From CAYSAD01 sp964428955 (lineage in GTDB: Bacteria; Patescibacteriota; Saccharimonadia; Saccharimonadales; Saccharimonadaceae): a DNA stretch of 64,000 nt. A program made the translations under genes and the position numbers. A model generated the notes under the pieces. It saw only the letters and a list, made by a program, of their open reading frames with translations. It was not told where the DNA came from and searched no databases. Shown piece by piece: positions 52,051 to 60,746 of the stretch. The stretch covers positions 53,995-117,994 of the forward strand of contig CAYSAD010000004.1 in NCBI GenBank assembly GCA_964428955.1, read 5' to 3'. Numbering within the stretch: the stretch's first letter is position 1; each line of letters begins with the position of its first letter.

Positions 52051-52475
52051 AAGCTTTTATAAAGATAAAAAGCAATAAAAAACATTAACAATTTAGCCCG
52101 ACCGCATCAATTTACCTAGACGGAAAATCGATAACGGCACAGCGTGGGAAACTATGAGTTTCGCAAGATGCTCACGCACCTTTTTATTCCCATGCGCATG
52201 TTGGCGTTATCGACGCTCCGCCTTGTCTTCGGACAATGTGTTGAGCAGCATTTGGACAGGTACCGCTGCGCTGAGTCTAACTTTATTACTAACCATTGTA
52301 GTAATGTAACAACTCAGCGCATGTGTGGAACGTTCAAATGTGATTATGCCCCAGCATTTGCTGGAGCGGTCAGTCGCCTTGAGCGATAGGCTGTTTTGGA
52401 AGCACGCGCCCTTTTATGTATTAGTGGCGGATGTCGCAACCTCAACGTAAAGGTTTATCGCTCAGGCTCTTTTTT
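52051..52475 (+). ncRNA. Candidate long structured RNA with boxA-like leader
   Basis: This region of about 425 nt has no credible frame but many perfect stems: TCGATAACG (52128-52136) with CGTTATCGA (52205-52213), enclosing GCGTG/CACGC and GAAACT/AGTTTC; TTGTC-TTCG-GACAA (52223-52236), a stable UUCG hairpin; TGCGCTGAGT/ACTCAGCGCA (52267-52321) enclosing ATTACT/AGTAAT; CCAGC-ATTT-GCTGG (52351-52364); TGAGCGATA/TATCGCTCA (52380-52464) enclosing AACCT/AGGTT. A T run follows at 52470-52475. The segment 52081-52096 is identical to 63808-63823 in the rRNA leader and resembles boxA. I recognise no known RNA family. Confidence 0.6.
52081..52096 (+). repeat. boxA-like 16-nt repeat, copy 1
   Basis: AACATTAACAATTTAG, identical to 63808-63823. 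It resembles the rRNA boxA (E. coli CTTTAACAATTTA). Located about 30 nt after the predicted start of the RNA candidate. Confidence 0.65.
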
Positions 52476-52484
52476 CTTAAGGGG

Positions 52485-52493
52485 TGATATAGT
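52485..52493 (+). promoter_or_regulatory. Extended minus 10 promoter for gene at 52500
   Basis: TGA plus TATAGT ends 6 nt before the ATG at 52500, predicting a leaderless mRNA. Confidence 0.5.
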
Positions 52494-52499
52494 AGGCAT

Positions 52500-52886
52500 A
52501 TGATAGCAAGAATTGTGAGTACGTTAGGGATTGTGGCAGCAGTAGTGCTGCTTTTTTTCGTTAACATGACAACACCAGCTACGGCCGGACCGCTCGGTAT
52601 CCTAACGGTTTTTTTGTGTCTCTACGCGATCGTATTTAGCATTCTAAGCTTTGTTTTATTTTGGGGGAGTCAGCTATTTATACGCCTTTCATCACCGTTT
52701 ACGGCAAAACGTCCATTGACGCGGTTGAGTTTTAGACAGGCCTATTACTTCGCATCCATACTCGCGCTTGTGCCAGTTATGATCGTGGCCATTCAGTCTG
52801 TCGGCACGGTTAGTATCTATGAAGTAGGACTTATTGTACTTTTCGTGGTGCTAGGCTGTTTTTATATTGCGAAAAGAAGTGTCTAG
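52500..52886 (+). CDS. Small four-helix membrane protein
   Basis: This 128-residue protein has an N-terminal hydrophobic segment and about four membrane helices in total (roughly 5-25, 33-58, 75-95, 103-123). No family is recognised. The promoter box sits 6 nt before the ATG and there is no ribosome site, so it fits the leaderless pattern. It lies just after the RNA candidate and before the ATPase genes. Function unknown. Confidence 0.65.
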   Translation: MIARIVSTLGIVAAVVLLFFVNMTTPATAGPLGILTVFLCLYAIVFSILSFVLFWGSQLFIRLSSPFTAKRPLTRLSFRQAYYFASILALVPVMIVAIQSVGTVSIYEVGLIVLFVVLGCFYIAKRSV

Positions 52887-52900
52887 CGTTGAAGTGATTA

Positions 52901-52909
52901 TGCTATAAT
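52901..52909 (+). promoter_or_regulatory. Extended minus 10 promoter for gene at 52917
   Basis: TGC plus TATAAT ends 7 nt before the ATG at 52917. This is the clearest leaderless case in the window. Confidence 0.65.
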
Positions 52910-52916
52910 TACAGAT

Positions 52917-53345
52917 ATGGAACCAAAGCTGCCGACACCGAATAGTAGTCATGAGTCTGCGCCGCTGAACTCACCGGTATCGCTTGAATCATTCCCGTTG
53001 CCACCACACCCTGAAGTGGGCATTCATGAAACGGAGCGACCACTCGAACAACAAGCGGAAGCTGTGCCAGCTGTAAGCGCCGCACCGGCACTACCAACAC
53101 CTGTTGTGGCTCCGACCTCACCTACTTCAGCGGGCGTAGGTATCACACCTGTCGTGCCACTGACGGATGATATGCCGACAGTCGCCGGAGATGATGATCT
53201 TATTGAAAAGGAGTGGGTTGATAAAGCTAAGAAGATAATCGCTGAGACTCGCGCCGATCCGCACCTTAGAGAAAAACAAGTTACTAAGCTCCAGGCTGAT
53301 TATCTGCGGAAACGGTACGGTAAAGAGCTCGGTGAGTCGGAGTAA
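52917..53345 (+). CDS. Pro/Ala-rich protein upstream of ATPase
   Basis: This 142-residue soluble protein has a disordered first part of about 90 residues rich in Pro, Ala, Ser and Glu, then a helical C-terminal part (LIEKEWVDKAKKIIAETRADPHLREKQVTKLQADYLRKRYGKEL). No signal peptide is seen. Similar small proteins with this helical tail may accompany the ATPase gene that starts 17 nt downstream, and the pair looks like an operon. It could be a partner or adaptor; function unknown. Confidence 0.65.
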   Translation: MEPKLPTPNSSHESAPLNSPVSLESFPLPPHPEVGIHETERPLEQQAEAVPAVSAAPALPTPVVAPTSPTSAGVGITPVVPLTDDMPTVAGDDDLIEKEWVDKAKKIIAETRADPHLREKQVTKLQADYLRKRYGKELGESE

Positions 53346-53361
53346 TGAAAGCGACTAGACT

Positions 53362-56142
53362 GTGCTAGGCGTCATCTTTGGTGTACTTATTTTCATGGTG
53401 GTTGTGGCCAGTCTTGCTATCTTTGTTTTTTTGCAATATCAGAAAACAATGCGAGAGGCAAAGAATTATGAACGCGGCCTGAAGATGGTGCCGATGATTA
53501 TCCATTTGCCTCCGACTAGTGATGATCTTGAGACGGGTAGTCGTGACGAGCGTGACATTACCGAAGAGGCATTGTCGCAAGCCGAGGTGATGTACAATAT
53601 TATCTCTAGTACAGCCACGCGGGGATTTAAGAGTAAGATTTACGGTCAACGACATATCAGCTTTGAAATTGTCGCCAAGGATGGACTAGTACTATATTAC
53701 ACGGTTGTACCGGTTGTTCTGGTAGACGTCGTGCGCCAGGCGCTCGCAGCTGCGTATCCATCAGCGCGATTGGAAGAGATTGAGGAACACAATATATTTA
53801 GTGAGGCCGGCAAAATGAGCGGTACGATTGGTGGGGAGTTTACTCTAAAAAAGGATTACATTTATCCGATTGCGACATACCAAGAATCAAAACGTGACGC
53901 TGCCAGGGCGCTTCTAAACGCGTTATCAGCTGCGGATCGAGAGGATGGAGTTGGTATACAGATATTGCTAAGGCCAGCGCCAAGTAGTTGGGTACGACGC
54001 TCGATTGCCACGGCAGATCGAATCGTAAAAAATAAGGGTACGGCTAAACCAGGCTTCGGTGGAGTGATAGCGCCACGGGATTTGTTTGAAGCACTTTGGA
54101 AACCACCTGAGTCAAGCGAACAGAAGGCCGATGACAAACAGTTGTCAAATCTGCAGCAATCATTAGTGGATGTCCTACAGGAGAAGACTCGTTATCCAGG
54201 CTACGAAGTATTGGTTCGAGTCGTTGTATCTTCTAACACGGCCAGTCGTTCACAGACGCTACTTAAGAATGTGATCGCTGCTTTTTCGTTATTTGATTCA
54301 CCGAGCTACAACGGTTTCAAGTTTGCGTTATCTCGCAATATCGAGGAGTTAGTAACGGCCTATATCTTCCGCTTTTTCCCCCAATCTGTGACACAGAACA
54401 TTTTGAATAGCATTGAGCTGGCTACTATTTTCCATCTACCAGATCAGAACAGTATCCCAACTTCGCAGGTTCAACGCCAAATGAGTAAGCAAGTTGATGG
54501 TCCGACCCAAGAAATGGGCGAGGGTGTGTTACTTGGCTATAACGAGTTCCGCGGCGTCAAGAAGCCGATCCGTCTCAGTACTAATGATCGCCGTCGCCAC
54601 ACCTACATCATCGGCCAGACAGGTACCGGTAAATCAGTCTTACTGGAAAACATAGCCTACCAAGATATGCTTGATGGAAAAGGTTTTGCCTTTGTCGATC
54701 CGCACGGTGATTCGGTTGAGACATTGCTTGGTAAGGTACCAAAAGAACGGGTTGAAGATGTTATTTATTTCAATCCCGGTGATATGACCAACCCGATCGG
54801 TCTAAACATGTTTGAATTTGACCACCCGGACCAGAAGGATTTTCTGGTACAAGAGGCCATCAATATGCTCTATGGTTTGTACGACCCGGGGCATACCGGT
54901 ATTGTCGGACCGCGTCTTGAACATATTTTCCGTAACTGCGCGCTGCTATTGATGAGTGATCCGGCTGGTGGTACGTTCATCGACATCCCGAAGCTACTGA
55001 TTGATGATGACTTCATGAAGAGCAAATTAAAATACGTTACCGATCAGACAGTATTGGATTTTTGGACGAAGGAATTCCCTGATTCCAAACGCTCAAACGA
55101 AGCTGGTGAAGTGATTAGTTGGGTCGTTTCGAAGTTCGGTCCATTTATTAGTAACGATGCTATGCGCAACATTATAGGCCAGACCAAGAGTGGTTTTAAT
55201 TTGCGCGATATTATGGATAACAAAAAGATTCTTCTAGTGAACTTGAGCAAGGGTAAGATGGGTGAGTTAAACTCTAAGCTATTAGGTATTATTTTCGTGA
55301 TGAAATTCCAGGCGGCAGCAATGGGACGCGCTAACGTTCCTGAGTCGGAGCGACAGGATTTCTGTCTCTTCGTGGATGAGTTCCAGAACTTTGCGACTGA
55401 TAGCTTCGAATCGATTTTATCTGAAGCGCGAAAATACCGTCTTAATCTGGTGCTAGGAAATCAGTTCATGACACAGCTTACTGATAAGATACGTGAAGCT
55501 ATCATTGGTAATGTTGGGACGGTTATTTCCGGCCGTATCGGTATTACTGATGCTGAAATCCTTGTAAAGAAATTCGCACCAACCTTTGAAACTGATGATT
55601 TGACAAAGATGCCAAACTACCAATCAATCACCAGTGTGATGATTAACAACGTGCCCTCGGCGCCATTCAGTATGAATTGGATTGCGCCGATGGGTGAGCC
55701 AAACCAGCAGCTCAATGATGCTCTCAAACGCTTGTCAGCAACGAAGTACGGCAAACCGCGTGCGGTAGTCGAGAAAGACATTTTTGATCGTCTTGGTAAA
55801 GCCGAAGCTGATAAACGGGCACGATTAGAGCAGATGAAGCAAAACCAACGTGGCCAGGCTGGGTCGGGTACTGGAATGAATGCCGGGGGTTCTTCGTTCC
55901 TTGATGAGTGGTTGGCAAAGCGTCAGCAGCTAGGTGGCTCTCAGCAGCCTACTAGTGCTTCTACCAAAACACCAGGGGCAGGGCAATCCTTGCAGAATGT
56001 GCCATCAGTTCCATCTCAATCAACACAACCGGCAACGCCATCAGCCAAACAGCCTACGTCGTCTCAGCAAGCCGAAGGTCTCCATCTTCGCGGCGCGGAT
56101 AGTAATGCTCATGAAGAGGTTTCGATTAAGTTTGATCGTTAG
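53362..56142 (+). CDS. Membrane-anchored TraG/VirD4/HerA-like ATPase
   Basis: This 926-residue protein has an N-terminal membrane helix (about 2-24), an extra domain of about 350 residues, and a RecA-like motor with Walker A GQTGTGKS (about 417-424), FVDPHGDSVETLL, Walker B FCLFVDEFQNF (about 668) and GNQFMTQL. The pattern is that of type IV secretion coupling proteins and related DNA or protein pumps. A disordered tail rich in Gln, Ser, Thr and Pro follows residue 830. Start is GTG 53362, since the ATG at 53345 meets a stop after seven codons. No other secretion genes are nearby. Confidence 0.85.
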   Translation: MLGVIFGVLIFMVVVASLAIFVFLQYQKTMREAKNYERGLKMVPMIIHLPPTSDDLETGSRDERDITEEALSQAEVMYNIISSTATRGFKSKIYGQRHISFEIVAKDGLVLYYTVVPVVLVDVVRQALAAAYPSARLEEIEEHNIFSEAGKMSGTIGGEFTLKKDYIYPIATYQESKRDAARALLNALSAADREDGVGIQILLRPAPSSWVRRSIATADRIVKNKGTAKPGFGGVIAPRDLFEALWKPPESSEQKADDKQLSNLQQSLVDVLQEKTRYPGYEVLVRVVVSSNTASRSQTLLKNVIAAFSLFDSPSYNGFKFALSRNIEELVTAYIFRFFPQSVTQNILNSIELATIFHLPDQNSIPTSQVQRQMSKQVDGPTQEMGEGVLLGYNEFRGVKKPIRLSTNDRRRHTYIIGQTGTGKSVLLENIAYQDMLDGKGFAFVDPHGDSVETLLGKVPKERVEDVIYFNPGDMTNPIGLNMFEFDHPDQKDFLVQEAINMLYGLYDPGHTGIVGPRLEHIFRNCALLLMSDPAGGTFIDIPKLLIDDDFMKSKLKYVTDQTVLDFWTKEFPDSKRSNEAGEVISWVVSKFGPFISNDAMRNIIGQTKSGFNLRDIMDNKKILLVNLSKGKMGELNSKLLGIIFVMKFQAAAMGRANVPESERQDFCLFVDEFQNFATDSFESILSEARKYRLNLVLGNQFMTQLTDKIREAIIGNVGTVISGRIGITDAEILVKKFAPTFETDDLTKMPNYQSITSVMINNVPSAPFSMNWIAPMGEPNQQLNDALKRLSATKYGKPRAVVEKDIFDRLGKAEADKRARLEQMKQNQRGQAGSGTGMNAGGSSFLDEWLAKRQQLGGSQQPTSASTKTPGAGQSLQNVPSVPSQSTQPATPSAKQPTSSQQAEGLHLRGADSNAHEEVSIKFDR

Positions 56143-56148
56143 AGAGCG

Positions 56149-56721
56149 CTACGAGCGTTTGCCTGTTACCATGACGCGGACGTAGTCGAACAAGACACCA
56201 ATTGACCAGCCGATTATAAAGCCAGCGATAGTCTCAGCTCCTGATAATGGATAGCCGTAGTAGCGAGCGATTAAGAAGATGACTAACGTGAACACGAAAG
56301 CCATGAATGAGCCGGCAAGAATCGCATTCGGCCGGGCGATAGTGCTACCAACGACTTCACTGGTCTTTTCGACCGGTTTGACGTGGATGATTTTACTGAA
56401 CGCGCGACTCGGTACGGACATCTCGGTTTGTACTTGCGTCATGGTTCGTTTATAGCTAATATCGCGTTCTTTCTTTGATGGAATGCCGCGCCGCTCAGCT
56501 TTTGTGATCTTTTCACGCTTGTGAGGGGCGGTTTCTTTTTCAGCGGTGTGAGCTTTTTCGATTGCTTCACGAGTGATATCTTCTAGTTTTTCCGCCTTGT
56601 CCTCATGATTCTTCTCAAGCTTTTCTCGGATAGTTTCACGCTGTTCCTGAGCGAGACGTTCAAGTTCATGATGGTCGTCGCCATGTTCGTGCTTGGTTTG
56701 CAGTTTTTCATTGTGTGCCAT
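56149..56721 (-). CDS. Charged coiled-coil protein with two C-terminal helices
   Basis: This 190-residue protein begins with a highly charged helical part (His, Glu, Lys-rich, about residues 1-95), followed by a short linker and two membrane helices (about 128-150 and 160-180). It has no family I recognise. It converges with the ATPase gene 6 nt away. Its promoter lies at the end of the downstream-oriented surface protein gene, which is on the same strand. Function unknown. Confidence 0.7.
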   Translation of the reverse strand: MAHNEKLQTKHEHGDDHHELERLAQEQRETIREKLEKNHEDKAEKLEDITREAIEKAHTAEKETAPHKREKITKAERRGIPSKKERDISYKRTMTQVQTEMSVPSRAFSKIIHVKPVEKTSEVVGSTIARPNAILAGSFMAFVFTLVIFLIARYYGYPLSGAETIAGFIIGWSIGVLFDYVRVMVTGKRS

Positions 56722-56746
56722 GTTTATTAATCCACCCTACTTATGC

Positions 56747-56775
56747 TTTATAGTATTATATCGTACCAGCGTTAA
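56747..56775 (-). promoter_or_regulatory. Promoter of the charged coiled-coil gene
   Basis: On the minus strand TTAACG, a 17-nt spacer and TATAAA. It overlaps the last codons of the surface protein gene. Confidence 0.55.
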
Positions 56776-58630
56776 CGTCACGACGGATCAGACGGATCTC
56801 TTTATTGACTTGCCGAGCTCGAGCATAGAAGTAGGCGACTACAGCTAATAGGCCACCTGCGAATAACATATTTTCAGTCGGTCCGGTGGTTGGCAGTTCC
56901 GATGTGACTTGTTCAACGATTACTTTTTGGGCGGGGCAATCAACGTCAACGTCGATTGAGTTGCCAAAGGTGTTCGTCATGACACAGTCGTATGAGGCCT
57001 GGTCACTTTTGCCAGTATTAGTAGCGGGAATCTTACTTGCAACCCTGACAACGAATGTACGTTCCTGCGAATCGCCAGGTTTAACAGTTACGTTTGACCA
57101 TGATAGTGTTTTGGTCTTGGCATCGTAACTACCGCCGCCTTTATCGATTAGACTGGCGTATTCTAGGACGTCGCCAAGTTTCTCGGTCATCGGTACAGTC
57201 GTAGCTGTGAAGCCTTTATTCTCGATTTTGACGGTATAGGCTATTCGATCTGACGCTCTGGCGAGCGTCGTAGCAGCGTCTTTGTGTTGATCGATGTTTG
57301 AGGCGGTCTTTGTTTGGATGATGTCAGCATCACAATCGGCGTCCTTGATCCAAATGTCTGGATTACCAGGACACGGCTGACAATCAGGACTACTGACTGG
57401 TAGGCTTGGGTTTATGGCGCAAACTGCTGGCTTGACGATGGAAAATGCTCGAGCACAGTTTGCCGAGCTTTTTGTGCCGAGGCTCGTATTTACGACCAAG
57501 GTAGCATCGTAAGCTCCTGGTGTACTAATCGTAACGGCATCGGCACGAGCGCTTTGTTGATTGGTGGCAACGTTTTTTGTGGCGATGGTGTTACCGTTGC
57601 TGTCTTTAATGGTGAAGGTGTAGTTACTGATTGTCGCACCACCACTAGTAATCGCTGAACCGCTCATTTCGATATTCGTACGATCAGAAATAGCCACCGA
57701 CAGCGAGCTGCAGAGTGCCATGGGCGTAGGTTGCTGAGGCGTAACTGGTGTGGTTGGCGTAGGAGCGACGGTGAAGCTCGCTTTACAGTCACTGTCTTTT
57801 TTGACACCAAGGCTGGTATCGACTTGTACGGTGGCCGTGTACGAACCGGTTTTGGTTTGACTATACGTATAGCTAGCCGATTGGGACGAAGAGCTGACGG
57901 TTTTAGTTGTGACGGTGGTACCATTGGCGTTTTTTACGGTGAAAGTATAGGATTTTATTTTTGCACCATTACTAACGCTAGCTTTGGCGTCAAAACGGAA
58001 CTTTGTTCGTTCTAACTTGACTGCTGAGAGATCATTACAGCTTGAAGCAGGTGGTTTGACTTCTTCGGGGCGCTTCTTCGTGATGAGGTTACCACAATCT
58101 TTTTTGATTGCGAACCAACCGAATTTCTTGGATTGGCCAACGTAGACGGGGTAGGGGGCTTTGCCTTCTTGTGTCAATTGAATCGGTCGGTTGTAAACCG
58201 TATCTTTTGTACCGGCACTATTATAGAACGTATACGAGCGCTGGCCCTGGCCATAACTATAGAGGCTGGTCATTGACCAGTTATAATAGCCACTTTTGCC
58301 GACTGTTGATGATTTCGCGGCCTTGATTTCATCGCGGGTAATGCCGAGTGACGTAAACAATGTCTTTATGTTACGGCTGTTGTTGTCATAACTTTTAAGG
58401 AAGTCGCTAACACTTGTAACACCACCGCTGACGAAGTCAGCACTACTGGCGGCGTTGGCCGCTTCCGGCGGCTGAAAGACGGCAAATGACTGGACGATAA
58501 GTGCCAAGACGGTGAAGATAAGGCCGAGTCGCCTCGTTGCTTCCTCCTTACGCAGACGCTTGGCATAGAAACTGAGTTGTCCGACCAATGCCGGGCTAAA
58601 CGGTAAGTTCGATACGATCTTTTTAAACAT
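56756..58630 (-). CDS. LPTTG-anchored surface protein with Ig-like domains
   Basis: This 624-residue protein has an N-terminal signal or anchor segment (about 34-62, ending PPEAANA) and a 130-residue unique domain. Two PKD/Ig-like repeats follow (each with the pattern KSYTFTVKNANGTTVTTK and ISNYTFTIKDSNGNTIATK), then a cysteine-rich bridge (CAINPSLPVSSPDCQPCPG) and a DUF11-like domain (about 440-545). The end is a sorting signal: LPTTG, a hydrophobic helix and basic residues. A sortase should link it to the cell wall, but none is in the window. Its promoter diverges from that of gyrB. Confidence 0.85.
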   Translation of the reverse strand: MFKKIVSNLPFSPALVGQLSFYAKRLRKEEATRRLGLIFTVLALIVQSFAVFQPPEAANAASSADFVSGGVTSVSDFLKSYDNNSRNIKTLFTSLGITRDEIKAAKSSTVGKSGYYNWSMTSLYSYGQGQRSYTFYNSAGTKDTVYNRPIQLTQEGKAPYPVYVGQSKKFGWFAIKKDCGNLITKKRPEEVKPPASSCNDLSAVKLERTKFRFDAKASVSNGAKIKSYTFTVKNANGTTVTTKTVSSSSQSASYTYSQTKTGSYTATVQVDTSLGVKKDSDCKASFTVAPTPTTPVTPQQPTPMALCSSLSVAISDRTNIEMSGSAITSGGATISNYTFTIKDSNGNTIATKNVATNQQSARADAVTISTPGAYDATLVVNTSLGTKSSANCARAFSIVKPAVCAINPSLPVSSPDCQPCPGNPDIWIKDADCDADIIQTKTASNIDQHKDAATTLARASDRIAYTVKIENKGFTATTVPMTEKLGDVLEYASLIDKGGGSYDAKTKTLSWSNVTVKPGDSQERTFVVRVASKIPATNTGKSDQASYDCVMTNTFGNSIDVDVDCPAQKVIVEQVTSELPTTGPTENMLFAGGLLAVVAYFYARARQVNKEIRLIRRDVNAGTI

Positions 58631-58660
58631 ATGTTTGTTTCTTGTAACCTCTTACGCTTA

Positions 58661-58689
58661 AGATTAGCATAATAAATATGTTCAGACAA
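58661..58689 (-). promoter_or_regulatory. Promoter of the LPTTG surface protein gene
   Basis: On the minus strand TTGTCT, a 17-nt spacer and TAATCT preceded by TGC. It is only 5 nt from the divergent gyrB promoter, so the two may interfere. Confidence 0.6.
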
Positions 58690-58694
58690 GTCAC

Positions 58695-58723
58695 TTGAGT
58701 GAACACAATTTATCCGGTATAAT
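58695..58723 (+). promoter_or_regulatory. Promoter of gyrB-gyrA
   Basis: TTGAGT, a 17-nt spacer and TATAAT. Leader about 35 nt with GAGGG before the start. Confidence 0.7.
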
Positions 58724-58765
58724 AGGGTCATTGTAAACCGCAGAGATGTCTGAATAAGTGAGGGA

Positions 58766-60745
58766 ATGATGGCGAAACAAACAAAAGACTCATATGATGG
58801 GTCGCAAATTCAGGTCCTAGAGGGCCTTGAACCAGTCCGCAAACGTCCGGGTATGTATATTGGTAGCACCGGATTTGACGGGCTCCACCATCTTATTAAA
58901 GAGATCGCCGATAACTCAGTCGATGAAGCGATCGCTGGCTTTGCGACAAAAATTCAAGTAATCATTCAGGCCGACGGTGGTCTGACAGTAATAGATGACG
59001 GACGTGGTATTCCAGTTGATAAACACCCAAAAACTGGCCTTAGCACGCTAGAAACAGTTCTGACAGTCCTGCATGCTGGTGGTAAGTTTGGCGGTGGTGG
59101 CTATAAGGTGTCGTCCGGTCTTCATGGTGTTGGTTCGAGCGTCGTGAACGCACTTTCTACGAAGCTTATTGCTGAGGTAGTACAAAAAGGTGAGCTCTAT
59201 CGAATTGAATTTGCGCAAGGGGCCTCACTGGCGCCGCTTAAGAAAATTGGCAAAAGTGACCGACCGACAGGTACGTCCATTACTTTTTATCCCGATCCGA
59301 CTATCTTCAAAGAGACGGTAGAGTTTGACTACGAATGGGTTGTGAATTACCTACGTCACCAGGCGTATCTGACCAAGGGTGTCTACGTTGCCGTCCGTGA
59401 TGAGCGCACCAACGAACGTGAGGCATTCTACTTCGAAGGTGGTATCCAGAGCTACGTCAAACATCTTAATATCGGCAAGGATGTGGTTGCCGATGATGTC
59501 TTTTATGTTGAAAAGCAAATAGAAGACTCTATGGTAGAGGTAGCAATCCAATATAATGAAACGTTCGTTGAAACGGTAAAACCTTTCGCTAACAATGTCC
59601 TAACACCAGACGGTGGAACACATTTAATTGGTTTCCGCTCAGCGATGACGCGCGTCATCAATGACTACGCGCGTAAGAGCGGACTACTGAAAGAAAAAGA
59701 AGACAATTTATCTGGTGACGATATCCGCGAAGGTCTGACAGCGATTATCCTCGTGAAACTACCTGATCCGCAGTTTGAAGGCCAGACTAAGAATAAACTC
59801 GGTAACCCTGAGGTCCGTCGCTATGTCGAGCAGGTCATGAACGAATACTTTGCGTATTACCTCGATGAAAATCCAAACGTTGCCAAGAAGATCGTTGGTA
59901 AAGCACTACTGGCTGCTCGGGCGCGTAAAGCAGCCAGAGCGGCCCGGGATAACGTCATCCGCAAAGGTGCGCTTGATGGACTAAGCTTGCCAGGTAAGCT
60001 GTCTGACTGTTCCAGTAAAGACCCGAGTGAATCTGAACTATATATCGTTGAGGGCGACTCGGCGGGTGGCTCTGCTAAATCTGGGCGTGACTCTAAGACT
60101 CAAGCTATCCTGCCGCTCCGCGGTAAGGTTCTTAATGTCGAGCGAGCTCGATTGGATCGGATGCTGAACAATAATGAAATCGTTAGTCTTATTAAAGCGA
60201 TGGGTGTCGGCATCAGTGATCAGTTCGATATATCGGGTCTGCGATATCATCGAATCGTTATTATGACCGATGCCGATGTCGACGGCAGTCACATTGCTAC
60301 TTTATTACTGACATTCTTCTTCCGCTACATGCAAGAAGTAATCGATGGCGGCTATGTCTATCTGGCGAAGCCACCACTGTTTTTACTTCGGCAGGGAACA
60401 AAAAAGCATTATGCCTATAGCGACGAAGAGCGCGACAAGATCCTTCAAACGCTTATTGCCGAACGACGCGAAAAAGGCGTAGCGGTTGATGAGACAGCGG
60501 ACATCAATAAGCAAGCTGGCATTACGCTTCTTCAGCGCTACAAGGGACTCGGTGAAATGGATGCCGAGCAATTGTGGGAAACAACCATGAATCCAGAAAA
60601 CCGTGTCCTTATCCAAGTTAAAATTGAAGACGCGGAAAAGTGTGATGCAATTTTTACGAAGTTAATGGGCGATCAGGTTGACCCACGTAAGACTTTCATT
60701 CAAAGCCGAGCGAAATCACTAAGTATAGAGGATTTGGATATTTAA
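58766..60745 (+). CDS. gyrB: DNA gyrase subunit B
   Basis: GyrB supplies ATP hydrolysis for negative supercoiling. The 659 residues have the GHKL ATPase (EIADNSVDEAIAGF, DDGRGIPVD, GLHGVGSSVVNAL), the transducer, and the TOPRIM domain (VEGDSAGGSAKSGRD and MTDADVDGSHI), ending with the usual tail segment. Two ATGs are adjacent (58766 and 58769); GAGGG spacing slightly favours 58769. It is 1 nt before gyrA. ParE is a less likely reading because gyrA follows and the sequence motifs fit GyrB. Confidence 0.96.
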   Translation: MMAKQTKDSYDGSQIQVLEGLEPVRKRPGMYIGSTGFDGLHHLIKEIADNSVDEAIAGFATKIQVIIQADGGLTVIDDGRGIPVDKHPKTGLSTLETVLTVLHAGGKFGGGGYKVSSGLHGVGSSVVNALSTKLIAEVVQKGELYRIEFAQGASLAPLKKIGKSDRPTGTSITFYPDPTIFKETVEFDYEWVVNYLRHQAYLTKGVYVAVRDERTNEREAFYFEGGIQSYVKHLNIGKDVVADDVFYVEKQIEDSMVEVAIQYNETFVETVKPFANNVLTPDGGTHLIGFRSAMTRVINDYARKSGLLKEKEDNLSGDDIREGLTAIILVKLPDPQFEGQTKNKLGNPEVRRYVEQVMNEYFAYYLDENPNVAKKIVGKALLAARARKAARAARDNVIRKGALDGLSLPGKLSDCSSKDPSESELYIVEGDSAGGSAKSGRDSKTQAILPLRGKVLNVERARLDRMLNNNEIVSLIKAMGVGISDQFDISGLRYHRIVIMTDADVDGSHIATLLLTFFFRYMQEVIDGGYVYLAKPPLFLLRQGTKKHYAYSDEERDKILQTLIAERREKGVAVDETADINKQAGITLLQRYKGLGEMDAEQLWETTMNPENRVLIQVKIEDAEKCDAIFTKLMGDQVDPRKTFIQSRAKSLSIEDLDI

Positions 60746-60746
60746 T

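Noticed and set aside
52144..52389. Plus-strand 81-codon frame in the RNA candidate
   Set aside because: It runs across several perfect stems, has no ribosome site and no recognisable protein pattern.
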